The notes beneath the pieces are model-generated. The model was not told the origin of the DNA, did not search any database, and was given only the letters and a program-made list of their open reading frames with translations. The position numbers and the translations under genes are program-made. This document shows, in pieces, positions 25,959 to 34,664 of a DNA stretch of 64,000 nucleotides (the first letter of the stretch is position 1; every line of letters begins with the position of its first letter). The DNA comes from an uncultured Shinella sp. (GTDB taxonomy: Bacteria > Pseudomonadota > Alphaproteobacteria > Rhizobiales > Rhizobiaceae): assembly GCF_946479415.1 (NCBI RefSeq), contig NZ_CAMLFY010000003.1:47759-111758 (forward strand). The letters are read 5' to 3'.

Positions 25959-27668
25959 ATGATTTTGAAGACCCATTCTCCCAAGCAGGGCATGCCCGAG
26001 GCCGCCGCCAAGTATCAGGCCTATCCGACCATCAACATTCCCGACCGCACATGGCCGGGCAAGGTCATCGACAAGGCGCCGATCTGGTGTTCGGTTGACC
26101 TGCGCGATGGCAACCAGTCGCTGATCAATCCGATGGGCCACGACCGCAAGGCCCGCATGTTCCAGCTGTTGCTCGACATGGGCTTCAAGGAAATCGAGAT
26201 CGGTTTCCCCTCCGCCTCGCAGACCGATTTCGATTTCGCCCGCTGGTGCGTCGAGCAGGGCAACGTGCCCGAGGACGTGTCGTTGCAGGTTCTGGTGCAG
26301 TGCCGCCCCGAACTGATCACCCGCACCTTCGAGGCGCTGGAAGGCGCGCATAATCCGATCATCCACTTCTACAATTCCACCAGCGAATTGCAGCGCCGCG
26401 TGGTGTTCGCCAAGGACGTCCACGGCATCAAGCAGATCGCCACCGATGCCGCCAAGATGATCACCGACATGGCCGCAAAGGCCGGTGGCGGCTACCGCTT
26501 CGAATATTCGCCGGAAAGCTTTACCGGCACGGAGCTGGAAGTGGCGCTGGAGATCTGCAACGCGGTCGTCGAGATAGTGAAGCCGACGGCCGACAACAAG
26601 CTGATCCTGAACCTGCCCTCCACCGTCGAGATGGCGACGCCGAACATCTATGCCGACCAGATCGAGTGGATGTGCCGCAACATCGACAACCGCGAGAATG
26701 TCATAATCTCGCTGCATCCGCACAACGACCGCGGCACCGGCATCGCCGCCACGGAACTGGCTTTGATGGCGGGTGCGGACCGTGTCGAAGGCACGCTGTT
26801 CGGCAATGGCGAACGCACCGGCAATGTCGATGTCGTCACGCTGGCGCTCAACATGTACACGCAGGGCGTCGATCCCAAGCTCGATTGCTCGGATATCGAA
26901 CGCATCAAGTCGGTGTATGAATATTCCAACGAAATGGCCATTCCGGAGCGCCACCCCTATGTCGGCGAACTGGTCTATACGGCCTTCTCGGGCTCGCACC
27001 AGGACGCGATCAACAAGGGCATGAAGGCCATCAAAAAGGCCAACAAGCCCTTGTGGGAAGTGCCCTATCTGCCGATCGACCCGCAGGACGTCGGCCGTTC
27101 CTACGAGGCGATCATCCGCATCAACTCGCAGTCCGGCAAGGGCGGCATCGCCTATATCCTGCAGGAAGACTACGGCATCAACCTGCCGCGCAACCTGCAG
27201 GTCGAGTTCCGTGACGAGATCCAGCGCATCACGGATGAGGAGGGCGTCGAGCTGCCGGCCAAGCGCATCCATGAGAGCTTCATGGAGCGTTACGTCACGC
27301 AGCCCGGCACGCGCATCCGCTTCGTCGATCATCACACTTATCCGGACGAAGCCGGCCAGAAGGGTTCGCGCATCGTCGCCGCCGAAGTGACCGACGGCGG
27401 TGAGGTGAAGCGCATCGAGGGCAAGGGCACAGGTCCGATCGACGGCTTCATCAACGCGCTGTCGATCTATCTCGGCATTCCGATGTCGGTGGCCGACTAT
27501 TCCGAGCATTCGCTCCAGCAAGGTTCGAACGCGGCGGCTATCGCCTATGTCGAGGTCGTGCATCCCGGCGGCAAGCTGTTCGGTGTCGGCATCAACACGA
27601 ATATCGTGACAGCCTCGCTCGAAGCCATCGTCTCGGCCGCCAACCGCGTGCTTGCAACGCGCGGCTGA
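25959..27668 (+). CDS. leuA: 2-isopropylmalate synthase
   Basis: A 569-residue LeuA of the longer type, which condenses acetyl-CoA with 2-oxoisovalerate in the first step of leucine synthesis. Seen: the metal-site opening WCSVDLRDGNQSL, the catalytic HPHNDRGTGIAATELALMAGADRVEGTLFGNGERTGN, and a C-terminal allosteric domain (about 440-569) that normally binds leucine for feedback control. A Leu-rich leader with hairpins lies upstream; a terminator follows. Confidence 0.96.
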   Translation: MILKTHSPKQGMPEAAAKYQAYPTINIPDRTWPGKVIDKAPIWCSVDLRDGNQSLINPMGHDRKARMFQLLLDMGFKEIEIGFPSASQTDFDFARWCVEQGNVPEDVSLQVLVQCRPELITRTFEALEGAHNPIIHFYNSTSELQRRVVFAKDVHGIKQIATDAAKMITDMAAKAGGGYRFEYSPESFTGTELEVALEICNAVVEIVKPTADNKLILNLPSTVEMATPNIYADQIEWMCRNIDNRENVIISLHPHNDRGTGIAATELALMAGADRVEGTLFGNGERTGNVDVVTLALNMYTQGVDPKLDCSDIERIKSVYEYSNEMAIPERHPYVGELVYTAFSGSHQDAINKGMKAIKKANKPLWEVPYLPIDPQDVGRSYEAIIRINSQSGKGGIAYILQEDYGINLPRNLQVEFRDEIQRITDEEGVELPAKRIHESFMERYVTQPGTRIRFVDHHTYPDEAGQKGSRIVAAEVTDGGEVKRIEGKGTGPIDGFINALSIYLGIPMSVADYSEHSLQQGSNAAAIAYVEVVHPGGKLFGVGINTNIVTASLEAIVSAANRVLATRG

Positions 27669-27692
27669 TCGGCCACTCTTCCAAAACGAAAA

Positions 27693-27724
27693 GCCCGGCA
27701 GCGTTCACACTGCCGGGCCTTTTG
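27693..27724 (+). terminator. leuA terminator
   Basis: GCCCGGCAG/CTGCCGGGC (27693-27701 with 27710-27718), then CTTTTGTTTG. Confidence 0.88.
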
Positions 27725-27748
27725 TTTGTCGGGACGCTGCGTACTGCT

Positions 27749-28315
27749 TTATCCGGCGAAGATGGCAGTCGCGCCGAGCACGTAGACGATGGCCATGGCA
27801 ACGACGGTTATCACGATCGTCTTGCTCCTGGCGAAGGCGGCGGTGAGCAGCAGCGCGTAGTAGATCAGGTTCAGCGTGATCCAGAGGGCGACATCCGCGA
27901 GCGGCCACGGTGTGGTGACCGCGGAGATCGCCGGCGGGACCTGGGTCATCAGGTTGCTCGTGAGCACGCAGAACACCACGACGCGGCGGTGCTCCATGAT
28001 GTGGTTGTCGAGTGTGTCCTTCTCCGTCGCCTTTGGGAAAACCTGGGTAGCGGCGAAATAGTAGAGCAGGGCGACCACCGCGACCGCATAGGCGATCATA
28101 TAGTTGACGTCGGCCATCTCGCGATAGGCCCAGGCATTCATCCAGAAGGTGATGAGGTCGACCAGAAGCAGCAGGCCGAAGAGGGGGGCGACGATCCCGA
28201 TCCGACGCTCGTTGCGCTCGTCATAGGCCCGCGAGAATCCCGATGCGACCTCGACGACCGCAAGGCCGAGTAGCAGTCCGTAAAAGGCAAACATGAAGCC
28301 GAACGCATCGCTCAT
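27749..28315 (-). CDS. Polytopic membrane protein of unknown function
   Basis: A 188-residue protein with about five membrane helices (GFMFAFYGLLLGLAVVEVASGF at the start; VALLYYFAATQVF; LWITLNLIYYALLLTAAFA; VITVVAMAIVYVLGATAIF at the end). A polar loop lies near residues 95-110 (KATEKDTLDNHIMEHRR). I recognise no family. It follows the anti-sigma gene on the same strand after 144 bp that hold nothing evident. Confidence 0.72.
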   Translation of the reverse strand: MSDAFGFMFAFYGLLLGLAVVEVASGFSRAYDERNERRIGIVAPLFGLLLLVDLITFWMNAWAYREMADVNYMIAYAVAVVALLYYFAATQVFPKATEKDTLDNHIMEHRRVVVFCVLTSNLMTQVPPAISAVTTPWPLADVALWITLNLIYYALLLTAAFARSKTIVITVVAMAIVYVLGATAIFAG

Positions 28316-28459
28316 CGCATTCTCCCGCAGCGCATGCGGCCCTCATCGCCGATCATCGCTGCGACCGCAAGAGACATGTGCGGCGCGGTGCGCGCGCATG
28401 CTTGGCCATTGTTGGGATTGTGACAGTCAGGGCCAGTGCGGCCATGCGCGCGCAAGGCG

Positions 28460-29308
28460 CTAGATGCTCGCGGAAACCGCTTCGGCGATACGCTCGAGAT
28501 CGGGATCCGCCGATGGGCCGACCACGACATAGGAAGCCTTGCCCTGCTGCCAGGAGACCAGCCCGATATCGTTGCGCATGCTTTCGGCCAGTGTCGTCCT
28601 GCCCTCGACCGGGTCGCTTTGCAGGAAACAGATGGCGAAGATCTCGTTTTCGGCATCGCGGTAGAGCAGCTGCGCCGTTGGCTTGCCGCCGGCGACGAGC
28701 AGACGCGCGCCTTCGAACTTCAGGTTCTGGGAGGAAAGGTCGGGCAGCGTGAAGGGAACGCCGGTGCTGGCCGACAGCCACTCCACGATGTGTTCCTTGT
28801 CGCTTGCGGGCACTTCCACGAGGTGGCGCGTCTGGCGTGCATAGATGCGGTGGTAATCCGCGATGTCGTCCAGCCATGTGCGGGGCGCCGCAGCGATCTG
28901 GAGCGGTCCGTCGGTATCCTGCTGTTCGGAGATGAGATAGCCGGCGACGCCGCCTGCCATGAAAATGGCCAGCGAAGCGGCAAGCGCCTGCAGCCAGACC
29001 GCGCTGCGGCGTGGCGCAGGGGTGGCGGCGACGGGAATGCCGGCGATGCCGAGCTTCGGCGCCTCGTCGTCGCTCTTGCGGGCTTCCTTGATGTTGCGCA
29101 CGAGATCGAGCGGGATCGGCTCCTGCAACATGCGCTCGAAGGCGCGCGCGCCGAACTCGCTGCCGAGCTTCAATTTTTCGAAGACATCGCGCGCACCGTC
29201 GTCCTGCGCGAGAATTTCGTCGATTTCGTTCATTTCCGACCGCGGCAGCTGACCATCGAGATAGGCCGATAGCCGCACTTCGATCGGGAGACCCTGTGTG
29301 CTTTCCAC
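28460..29308 (-). CDS. Anti-sigma factor, membrane-anchored
   Basis: A 282-residue regulator with a short cytoplasmic sigma-binding domain (VRLSAYLDGQLPRSEMNEIDEILAQD, about 12-37), one membrane helix (about 103-126) and a periplasmic domain of about 155 residues. It should hold the ECF sigma factor encoded next door until a signal arrives. It lacks the His-x3-Cys-x2-Cys zinc motif of ZAS anti-sigmas. The GTG start at 29308 follows GGAGG and sits 2 nt past the sigma gene stop, so they are coupled. Confidence 0.8.
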   Translation of the reverse strand: MESTQGLPIEVRLSAYLDGQLPRSEMNEIDEILAQDDGARDVFEKLKLGSEFGARAFERMLQEPIPLDLVRNIKEARKSDDEAPKLGIAGIPVAATPAPRRSAVWLQALAASLAIFMAGGVAGYLISEQQDTDGPLQIAAAPRTWLDDIADYHRIYARQTRHLVEVPASDKEHIVEWLSASTGVPFTLPDLSSQNLKFEGARLLVAGGKPTAQLLYRDAENEIFAICFLQSDPVEGRTTLAESMRNDIGLVSWQQGKASYVVVGPSADPDLERIAEAVSASI

Positions 29309-29310
29309 GC

Positions 29311-29829
29311 TCAGGCCCTCCTTTCCGTCTGTTCGGAGATCATGGCCGCCAGCCGGATGCGGGCCGCCGAAAGCCGGCTCATCACGGTGCCGATCGGAAT
29401 GCCGAGAATATCGGCCGCTTCGCGATAGCTGTGGCCTTCCACATTCACCAGAAGGAAGACGCTCGAAAGGCCCTCGGGCATGGTCATGATCAACTTGTGC
29501 AACTGCTTGGCATAGACCGCTTTGTCGGCCGATGCTTCGATGTGAAGAGTATCCTGCTCGGCAACATCTACCGTGCCTTGGCCTGTGCGGACCTTTCGCT
29601 TGCGGATCTCGTCCACCCACAGATTGCGTGTCATGGCATAAACCCAGCTTTCCAGCCGGCCTTCCCCGTTCCAGAGATGAGCCCGCGTGATGGCTCTTTC
29701 GCAAGCCTCCTGCACGAGATCGTCGGCATCGCTGCTGTTGCGCGTCAGCGTCATGGCGAAACGACGCAACTTCGGCAGCAAATTGACCAATTCTCGCCGG
29801 AACTCATTCGATTCTGCCGTCGGACGCAT
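29311..29829 (-). CDS. ECF-type RNA polymerase sigma factor
   Basis: A 172-residue group 4 sigma factor. Region 2 (LRRFAMTLTRNSSDADDLVQEACERA, with the polymerase contact DADDLVQE) and region 4 (HSYREAADILGIPIGTVMSRLSAARIRLAA) are joined by a short linker. It likely redirects polymerase to envelope or oxidative-stress genes, but targets are unknown. The anti-sigma gene directly downstream makes the usual sigma/anti-sigma switch. Confidence 0.93.
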   Translation of the reverse strand: MRPTAESNEFRRELVNLLPKLRRFAMTLTRNSSDADDLVQEACERAITRAHLWNGEGRLESWVYAMTRNLWVDEIRKRKVRTGQGTVDVAEQDTLHIEASADKAVYAKQLHKLIMTMPEGLSSVFLLVNVEGHSYREAADILGIPIGTVMSRLSAARIRLAAMISEQTERRA

Positions 29830-29985
29830 TGCTTTTCCAAGGAAACGTTCGGGATCAAAACTCTATTCGCTCCCGGACGGGAAGCGACCGCCTGATATGA
29901 AACATTCTTCCTAGGGTCTGCAAGCATGAACGGCATCCCGGAGCGCAGTTTCCCGCGTTCCTCAACGATTGATCGCGATGTGACC

Positions 29986-30012
29986 GGCGCCGTCCCGTTT
30001 TCGGACGGCGCC
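29986..30012. terminator. Hairpin after the TPR gene
   Basis: A perfect 10-bp stem GGCGCCGTCC/GGACGGCGCC with a 7-nt loop, 11 bp past the TPR gene stop. No U-run on the minus strand, so termination is only likely. Confidence 0.5.
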
Positions 30013-30022
30013 TGATGGCCTC

Positions 30023-30679
30023 TTAGTAGGTAGTCCGCTCGCCGCCGAGCGACTGGAGAAGGGCGCGGTAGGCCCAGGTATTCTCGCCGCCGCGGTCGCG
30101 GATTTCGACGAGCTGGACGCGGGCACCCTCGATGTCGCCCTGTTCGATCAGGGCCTGGCCCATATAGGAACGGGCGAGGATGTAGTTCTCGTCCTTCTGC
30201 AGCGCGCGCTTGTAGTAGGTCATGCCGAGCTGCATGTTGCCGAGCTTGCGGGTGTTGTAGCCCATATAGTTGAGGATGCGCGGGTCTTCCTGATTATAGG
30301 CGGCGCGCAGCGCCCTGAGCGCATTCTCATGCTGGCCGGCATAGGCAAATTCGCGGGCGGCCGTGTAGAGCTTGTCGTCGATCTCGCGCTCGGTCTTCTT
30401 CTGCTCTTCGGTCTTGGCCTTGTCGTCTGCCGGTGTGGTGCCCTCTGCCGGCGTCGTGCCCTCCTCTGCCGGCTTGGTTTCGGCGGGCTTCATATCCTCA
30501 GGCGCGACGCATTCCTTCTTTTCCTCGTTCCAGATCTTGCCGTCGGTGCAGGTCGTCGTCGTTTCCGTGGCGACCGGCGGCGTGGTGGTGTCGGAATCGG
30601 CGGCGCGCGCAGCCGAGAACGCCGTCAGCGAGACGGCGGCGCAGAATGAAAGCAGCATGGTGTGGCGGAGCATGGTCAT
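30023..30679 (-). CDS. Secreted tetratricopeptide-repeat protein
   Basis: A 218-residue exported protein: signal peptide to about residue 26 (FSAARAADS), a Thr/Pro/Glu-rich linker with one CTDGKIWNEEKKEC cysteine pair, then TPR-like helices (about 105-210: AYAGQHENALRALRAAY; NYMGYNTRKLGNMQLGMTYYKRAL; ARSYMGQALIEQGDIEGARVQL). TPR arrays bind proteins, here in the periplasm. Partner unknown. It lies upstream of the ECF sigma gene on the same strand but probably has its own promoter. Confidence 0.82.
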   Translation of the reverse strand: MTMLRHTMLLSFCAAVSLTAFSAARAADSDTTTPPVATETTTTCTDGKIWNEEKKECVAPEDMKPAETKPAEEGTTPAEGTTPADDKAKTEEQKKTEREIDDKLYTAAREFAYAGQHENALRALRAAYNQEDPRILNYMGYNTRKLGNMQLGMTYYKRALQKDENYILARSYMGQALIEQGDIEGARVQLVEIRDRGGENTWAYRALLQSLGGERTTY

Positions 30680-30796
30680 GGGTTCCCTCTCGATCGGAAT
30701 CTGCCGGACGCGGGCCGTCTCGAAACGGCCCGCTTTCGGCAGGCCGCTCCGAGAAGAAAGTACGGATGGGCGAGGGGATTTATTCGTTGAAATGCG

Positions 30797-31699
30797 TCAG
30801 AAACGCGTGGTTTCCGCAAGCGTCAGCGCAAGCCCATCAGGCGTCAGCGCGTAGCGCTCGCGCATGAGGTTCCAGTTTCCGGGCGTGCCTGCGATCGTGA
30901 AGAGATTGTAGCCCGCCGGCGGCTTGTGGCCGCCCGGTCCCTGCGAGGCCGATGCGATGCCTACCACCGGCACCTGCTTGGTCTGGCCGGGCAGCCAGTG
31001 CACGGTGTTGAGGTGTGTATGGCCATGCAGCACGAGTTCCGCGCCGCCGGTGGAAATCGTCGCGGCGAAGCGGCGGATGCCGATCATGCGCTTGTGGAAC
31101 GAGGTCGCGCCGCGGATCGGCGGATGATGGATCATCACGACGCGGAAGAGCCCGGCCTCACCGGTCGCCCGCAGCAGGTTGACCGTCTCGCGCGCCTGCC
31201 GGCTGCCGAAATATCCGGATGCCGAGAAGGGGGGCGTGGCGACGGCCGTCGAGCAGCCGATGATGGCGACCTGCCCGCGGATGCGCAGATAGGGGAAGAC
31301 ATGCATGTCTTCTTGCCATTCGGCCGGGGCCGCATCGCCGCGCATATAGGGATACCAGGCACGCGTGGTCTTCTCATAAGCGCCGCGCACATAGGCGTCG
31401 TGATTGCCCGGCACGACCGAGACATGTTCGGGCGTGCCGGCCTCCGGCAGCCACATCTTGACGGCCGATATTTCCAGCGACGAGGCGAGGTTCACGAGGT
31501 CGCCGGTGATCGCCAGATGGTCGGGGTCGCGCCGCTCGATATCGTCGAGCACGATGTCCAGCGTATTGGCGAAAAGATGGCGCCGACGGTTGCGGTGCCA
31601 GTTGACGAAACCGGTGATCCGCTTGGAGAAAAGCTCGAGAAAGGTGAGGGCGGGCAGCGGACCGAGATGGACGTCCGATATGTGGGCAAGTCTGAACAT
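30797..31699 (-). CDS. Metallophosphoesterase
   Basis: A 300-residue calcineurin-like phosphoesterase with the full metal-binding set: HISDVHLG, TGDLVN, VVPGNHDAY, MIHHPPIRG and LHGHTHLNT. This fold hydrolyses phosphodiesters or monoesters using two metals; cyclic nucleotides and phospholipids are possible substrates. No signal peptide, so it is cytoplasmic. The start is preceded by GGAGG. Confidence 0.9.
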   Translation of the reverse strand: MFRLAHISDVHLGPLPALTFLELFSKRITGFVNWHRNRRRHLFANTLDIVLDDIERRDPDHLAITGDLVNLASSLEISAVKMWLPEAGTPEHVSVVPGNHDAYVRGAYEKTTRAWYPYMRGDAAPAEWQEDMHVFPYLRIRGQVAIIGCSTAVATPPFSASGYFGSRQARETVNLLRATGEAGLFRVVMIHHPPIRGATSFHKRMIGIRRFAATISTGGAELVLHGHTHLNTVHWLPGQTKQVPVVGIASASQGPGGHKPPAGYNLFTIAGTPGNWNLMRERYALTPDGLALTLAETTRF

Positions 31700-31811
31700 A
31701 CCCCCTCCTTAGAGCATAAGTCTGCACAGGGAAACGCGAAGCGCGTGGATATTCCCGATGCTTCGACCTGCAAGGCTTGATTTGGCCGAAAGGTTCCGGC
31801 GAAGTGCCGGA

Positions 31812-32315
31812 ATGAAACAGGATACGCCGCAGCCCGCTTCGCCGCCGACCCGCAGCCTTTTCGCGCGGGCGCTGACGCGTCTGGCGCATCTGTATTTCAC
31901 ACTCGCCCGCGGCATGACGATGGGGGTGCGTGCGGCCTGTTTCGACGACGTGGGGCGGGTCTTCCTCGTGCGCCATAGCTATGTGCCCGGCTGGCATCTG
32001 CCGGGCGGCGGCATCGAGCGGGGCGAGACGGCGCTGGAGGCCGTCGCCAAGGAAATCCGCGAGGAAGGCAATCTCGCGCTCGGTGCGGCGCCGCAGCTTT
32101 TGCATGTCTATTTCAACAAGCAGACGAGCAAGCGCGACCACGTTCTGCTCTATCGCTGCGATGGCGTGACGCAGACAGCGCCGCGCCTGAAGGATCGCGA
32201 AATCGTCGAGGCCGGTTTCTTCGCGCTCGACGCGCTGCCGGCGGCGATTACCGCGGCCACCCGCCGGCGGCTGGAGGAAATCGCCGGGCGGGCCGCCTTC
32301 GCGGATTTCTGGTAG
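31812..32315 (+). CDS. NUDIX hydrolase
   Basis: A NUDIX-fold enzyme of about 167 residues (185 if translation starts at the ATG at 31758). The NUDIX box reads GGIERGETALEAVAKEIREEGNL, with lysine in place of the usual arginine of the REUxEE core, a mild change. Such proteins clean up or use nucleoside diphosphate derivatives. GAAG lies before the ATG at 31812. Substrate not predictable. It faces the reductase gene tail to tail with 3 bp between. Confidence 0.83.
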   Translation: MKQDTPQPASPPTRSLFARALTRLAHLYFTLARGMTMGVRAACFDDVGRVFLVRHSYVPGWHLPGGGIERGETALEAVAKEIREEGNLALGAAPQLLHVYFNKQTSKRDHVLLYRCDGVTQTAPRLKDREIVEAGFFALDALPAAITAATRRRLEEIAGRAAFADFW

Positions 32316-32318
32316 CGG

Positions 32319-33305
32319 TCAGGCCGCCTTCAACGTGGCGCGGCCATGCGGCGTCGCCAGGTGGATGTCAGGGCCGACGGGCACGATGCCGGTCGGATTG
32401 ATCATCGTGTGGCTGCGGTAATAGTGCTCCTTGATGTGGCGCATGTTCACCGTCTCGGCGACGCCTTCCACCTGGTAGAGCTCGCGCAGATAGCCATAGA
32501 GGTTCGGATAGTCGGCGATGCGGCGGATGTTGCACTTGAAGTGGCCGACATAGACGGGGTCGAAGCGCACCAGCGTGGTGAAGAGCCGCCAGTCGGCTTC
32601 GGTGATCCGGTCGCCGGTGAGATAGCGCTTCGTCGCAAGCCGCTCTTCCAGGCTGTCCAGCATCTCGAAGAGTTTGGTGACGCTGCCCTCATAGGCGTCC
32701 TGCGTCGTCGCGAAGCCGGCCTTGTAGACGCCGTTGTTGACGGTGTCGTAGATTCTGTCGTTCAGCGCATCGATCTCAGCGCGCAGGATCTCCGGGTAAT
32801 AGTCGTCGCGCGAGCCGGTGAGGCCGTCGAAGGCCGAGTTGAACATGCGGATGATCTCGGCCGATTCGTTGGAGACCATGCGGTTCTGCTTCTTGTCCCA
32901 CAGCACCGGAACGGTCACGCGGCCGGAATAATGCGGATCGGCCTTGAGATAGACCTCGTAGAGGGCCGAGGCGTTGAACAGCGGATCGAGCGTGCCGCCG
33001 TTCTCGCCCTTGAACTCCCAGCCCTTGGAAAGCATCAGGGGATCGACGATCGAAACGGTAATCAGGTCTTCCAGCTTCTTCAGTTTGCGGAAGATCAGCG
33101 TGCGGTGTGCCCAGGGACAGGCGAGCGACACATAGAGGTGGTAGCGGCCCGCCTCGGCCGCAAAGCCGCCGTCGCCGGTCGGGCCGGGCGCGCCATCCGG
33201 CGTGATCCAGTTGCGGAACTGCGAGACGGAGCGCTTGAAATGCCCCTTCGTTTCCTTGGTATCGTACCAGACGTCATGCCAGACGCCGTCAACGAGCATG
33301 CCCAT
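32319..33305 (-). CDS. Glutathionyl-hydroquinone reductase (Xi-class GST)
   Basis: A 328-residue enzyme, the same length as E. coli YqjG, which removes glutathione from glutathionyl-hydroquinones. The catalytic cysteine is in SLACPWAHRTLI. The typical WHDVWYDTKETKGHFKRSVSQFRNWI opening and the C-terminal helical domain with GDRITEADWRLFTTLVRFDPVY are present. ATG at 33305 has AAGGAG upstream; earlier in-frame codons lack a ribosome site. Confidence 0.93.
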   Translation of the reverse strand: MGMLVDGVWHDVWYDTKETKGHFKRSVSQFRNWITPDGAPGPTGDGGFAAEAGRYHLYVSLACPWAHRTLIFRKLKKLEDLITVSIVDPLMLSKGWEFKGENGGTLDPLFNASALYEVYLKADPHYSGRVTVPVLWDKKQNRMVSNESAEIIRMFNSAFDGLTGSRDDYYPEILRAEIDALNDRIYDTVNNGVYKAGFATTQDAYEGSVTKLFEMLDSLEERLATKRYLTGDRITEADWRLFTTLVRFDPVYVGHFKCNIRRIADYPNLYGYLRELYQVEGVAETVNMRHIKEHYYRSHTMINPTGIVPVGPDIHLATPHGRATLKAA

Positions 33306-33409
33306 GATGATCTCCTTTTGTGGCCGGTTGCGGCCTGAACTTGGGTTCATAGATAACGTATGGGCGCATGCTGGATAGGCGCTTTTTAGTGAACGGTGCG
33401 TTTTGCGCT

Positions 33410-33437
33410 TTGACAGAAGGAAAATTTCTGCTATCCG
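33410..33437 (+). promoter_or_regulatory. Promoter upstream of the uORF/GNAT unit
   Basis: TTGACA, 16 bases, TATCCG: a perfect -35 and a fair -10. It would give a leader of about 145 nt that carries two tiny ORFs before the acetyltransferase. Confidence 0.6.
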
Positions 33438-33482
33438 CGCAGATCAGCACCGGCGCTCAAGCCGGCGAGGAAGACGACAAGC

Positions 33483-33515
33483 ATGTTCTACACGGGAAAC
33501 CCACGACGACGCTGA
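33483..33515 (+). CDS. Upstream ORF 1, ends in three Arg codons
   Basis: A 10-codon ORF, MFYTGNPRRR, with GAGGAAG at a good distance upstream. It ends CGA CGA CGC TGA; CGA is a rare codon in GC-rich rhizobia. Its stop overlaps the start of uORF2 (TGATG). Placement after a strong promoter and before a GC-rich hairpin suggests a regulatory leader that senses arginine or slow decoding. I know no description of it. Confidence 0.5.
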   Translation: MFYTGNPRRR

Positions 33516-33565
33516 TGCTCCTGCTGCGCCCCCTTCGGCGGCGGCGCGATAACCCGCATCCCTAG
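33515..33565 (+). CDS. Upstream ORF 2, Leu/Arg-rich
   Basis: A 16-codon ORF, MLLLRPLRRRRDNPHP, overlapping the stop of uORF1 and ending 23 nt before the acetyltransferase start. Three Leu and then four Arg codons in a row lie over a GC-rich hairpin (around 33526-33547). It is probably translated by re-initiation, if at all. Confidence 0.42.
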   Translation: MLLLRPLRRRRDNPHP

Positions 33566-33588
33566 CTTCGTATCCGGTTCCCTGATCC

Positions 33589-34098
33589 ATGAACATGCTC
33601 AAGCACGATATCGTCTACCTGACGGAAGATGCCTCCCACGACGCGGCCATCGAACATATCAACGAAGAAGCCTTCGGTCCCGGTCGGCATGTGCGTGCCG
33701 CAGCCCGCATTCGTGAGCAGGGGCCGCACGACCTGTCGCTCTCCTTCGTCTGCACGGATGACGGCGAGACGATCGCCTCGGTGCGGATGACGCCGGTTCT
33801 GGCCGGCGGCGTGAAGGCGCATCTGCTCGGCCCGCTCGCGGTCCGGCCTTCGCATAAGAACCGGGGCATCGGCCGCGAACTGCTCGCCATCGCCTGCGCC
33901 GCCGCCAAGCGGAAGGGGTCCGAAGCCGTCGTGCTCGTCGGCGATCCGCCCTATTACGGCCCGCTCGGCTTCGAAAAGGTCGCGTGGAATGCGCTTGCCT
34001 TCCCCGGTCCGGTCGATCCTGCCCGCGTGCTCGTCATGCCCTTCGCGGAAGACACGCATGAGCGGCTCAAAGGCGTCATCGCCTGGCGGGCCGAGTGA
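33589..34098 (+). CDS. GNAT-family N-acetyltransferase
   Basis: A 169-residue acetyltransferase of the YhbS-like group. The acetyl-CoA loop is LAVRPSHKNRGIGRELLAIA (about 83-102), followed by the strand VVLVGDPPYYGPLGFEKV that shapes the substrate site. What it acetylates is unknown. There is an ATG at 33595 as well; neither has a strong ribosome site, in keeping with control by the uORFs before it. A 10-bp palindrome covers the stop codon. Confidence 0.85.
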   Translation: MNMLKHDIVYLTEDASHDAAIEHINEEAFGPGRHVRAAARIREQGPHDLSLSFVCTDDGETIASVRMTPVLAGGVKAHLLGPLAVRPSHKNRGIGRELLAIACAAAKRKGSEAVVLVGDPPYYGPLGFEKVAWNALAFPGPVDPARVLVMPFAEDTHERLKGVIAWRAE

Positions 34099-34118
34099 CG
34101 AGGGGCAAGCCCCTCGTC
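34097..34118. terminator. Palindrome between convergent genes
   Basis: A perfect 10-bp stem GACGAGGGGC/GCCCCTCGTC with a 2-nt centre, starting at the GNAT stop codon and 10 bp from the glyoxalase stop. No clear T-run; it probably acts in both directions. Confidence 0.55.
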
Positions 34119-34127
34119 GGTTAGGCT

Positions 34128-34664
34128 TCAGTCCTTGTGCTCCATGAAGCGGATGCGGTTCTGGAAGGGGTCGGTGACCGTCACTTCCAGCCGCGTGCCC
34201 TCGTCTTCAAGGCCGGGCTTCATATAGCGGTAGTCCTTGGCGATCAGTTCCTTCTGGAAGGCGCGGATGCCTTTCATATAGACGACCACCGTGCTGCCCG
34301 GTGTCGCATCGCCGGCATGTTCGGAAAGATGCAGGCGCAGCCCGGCGCGGGAGACCTGCGTATAGAGCGGGAAATTGTCGCCGTAGCGATGTTCCCAGTC
34401 GATCGAAAAGCCCAGGAAGCCGAGATAGAATTCGTGCGCCTTCGCAATGTCGAAAATGCGCATGATCGGCACGGCAAGTTCGAAGATCACACCAGTCGGC
34501 TCGGGCTTCGCCTCGATCTTTGCCGACAGGATGTTCCAGGTATCCGCGCCGAACTGGCGGGCGACGATTTCCAGCGCTTCGCTGTGGCTGATCTCGGTGT
34601 TGCGGGCTGCAAGGGTTTCGCGCAGGGCTTTTGCCATGGCTTTGGCATCGCGATAGTCGCGCAT
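34128..34664 (-). CDS. Glyoxalase/bleomycin-resistance superfamily protein
   Basis: A 178-residue protein with a helical N-terminal segment (about 1-50: RDYRDAKAMAKALRETLAARNTEISHSEALEIVARQFGADTWN) and a vicinal-oxygen-chelate domain (55-175: IMRIFDIAKAHEFYLGFLGFSIDWEHRY; LRLHLSEHAGDATPGSTVVVYM; VTVTDPFQNRIRFME). The fold serves drug binding, glyoxalase or dioxygenase roles. AAAGGAA precedes the ATG at 34664. The helical front is shared by a known subgroup but its role is not established. Confidence 0.83.
   Translation of the reverse strand: MRDYRDAKAMAKALRETLAARNTEISHSEALEIVARQFGADTWNILSAKIEAKPEPTGVIFELAVPIMRIFDIAKAHEFYLGFLGFSIDWEHRYGDNFPLYTQVSRAGLRLHLSEHAGDATPGSTVVVYMKGIRAFQKELIAKDYRYMKPGLEDEGTRLEVTVTDPFQNRIRFMEHKD

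Noticed and set aside
25908..27563. 551-codon open frame antisense to leuA
   Set aside because: Composition is His/Asp/Arg-rich, as shadows of GC-rich genes are, and leuA itself is certain.
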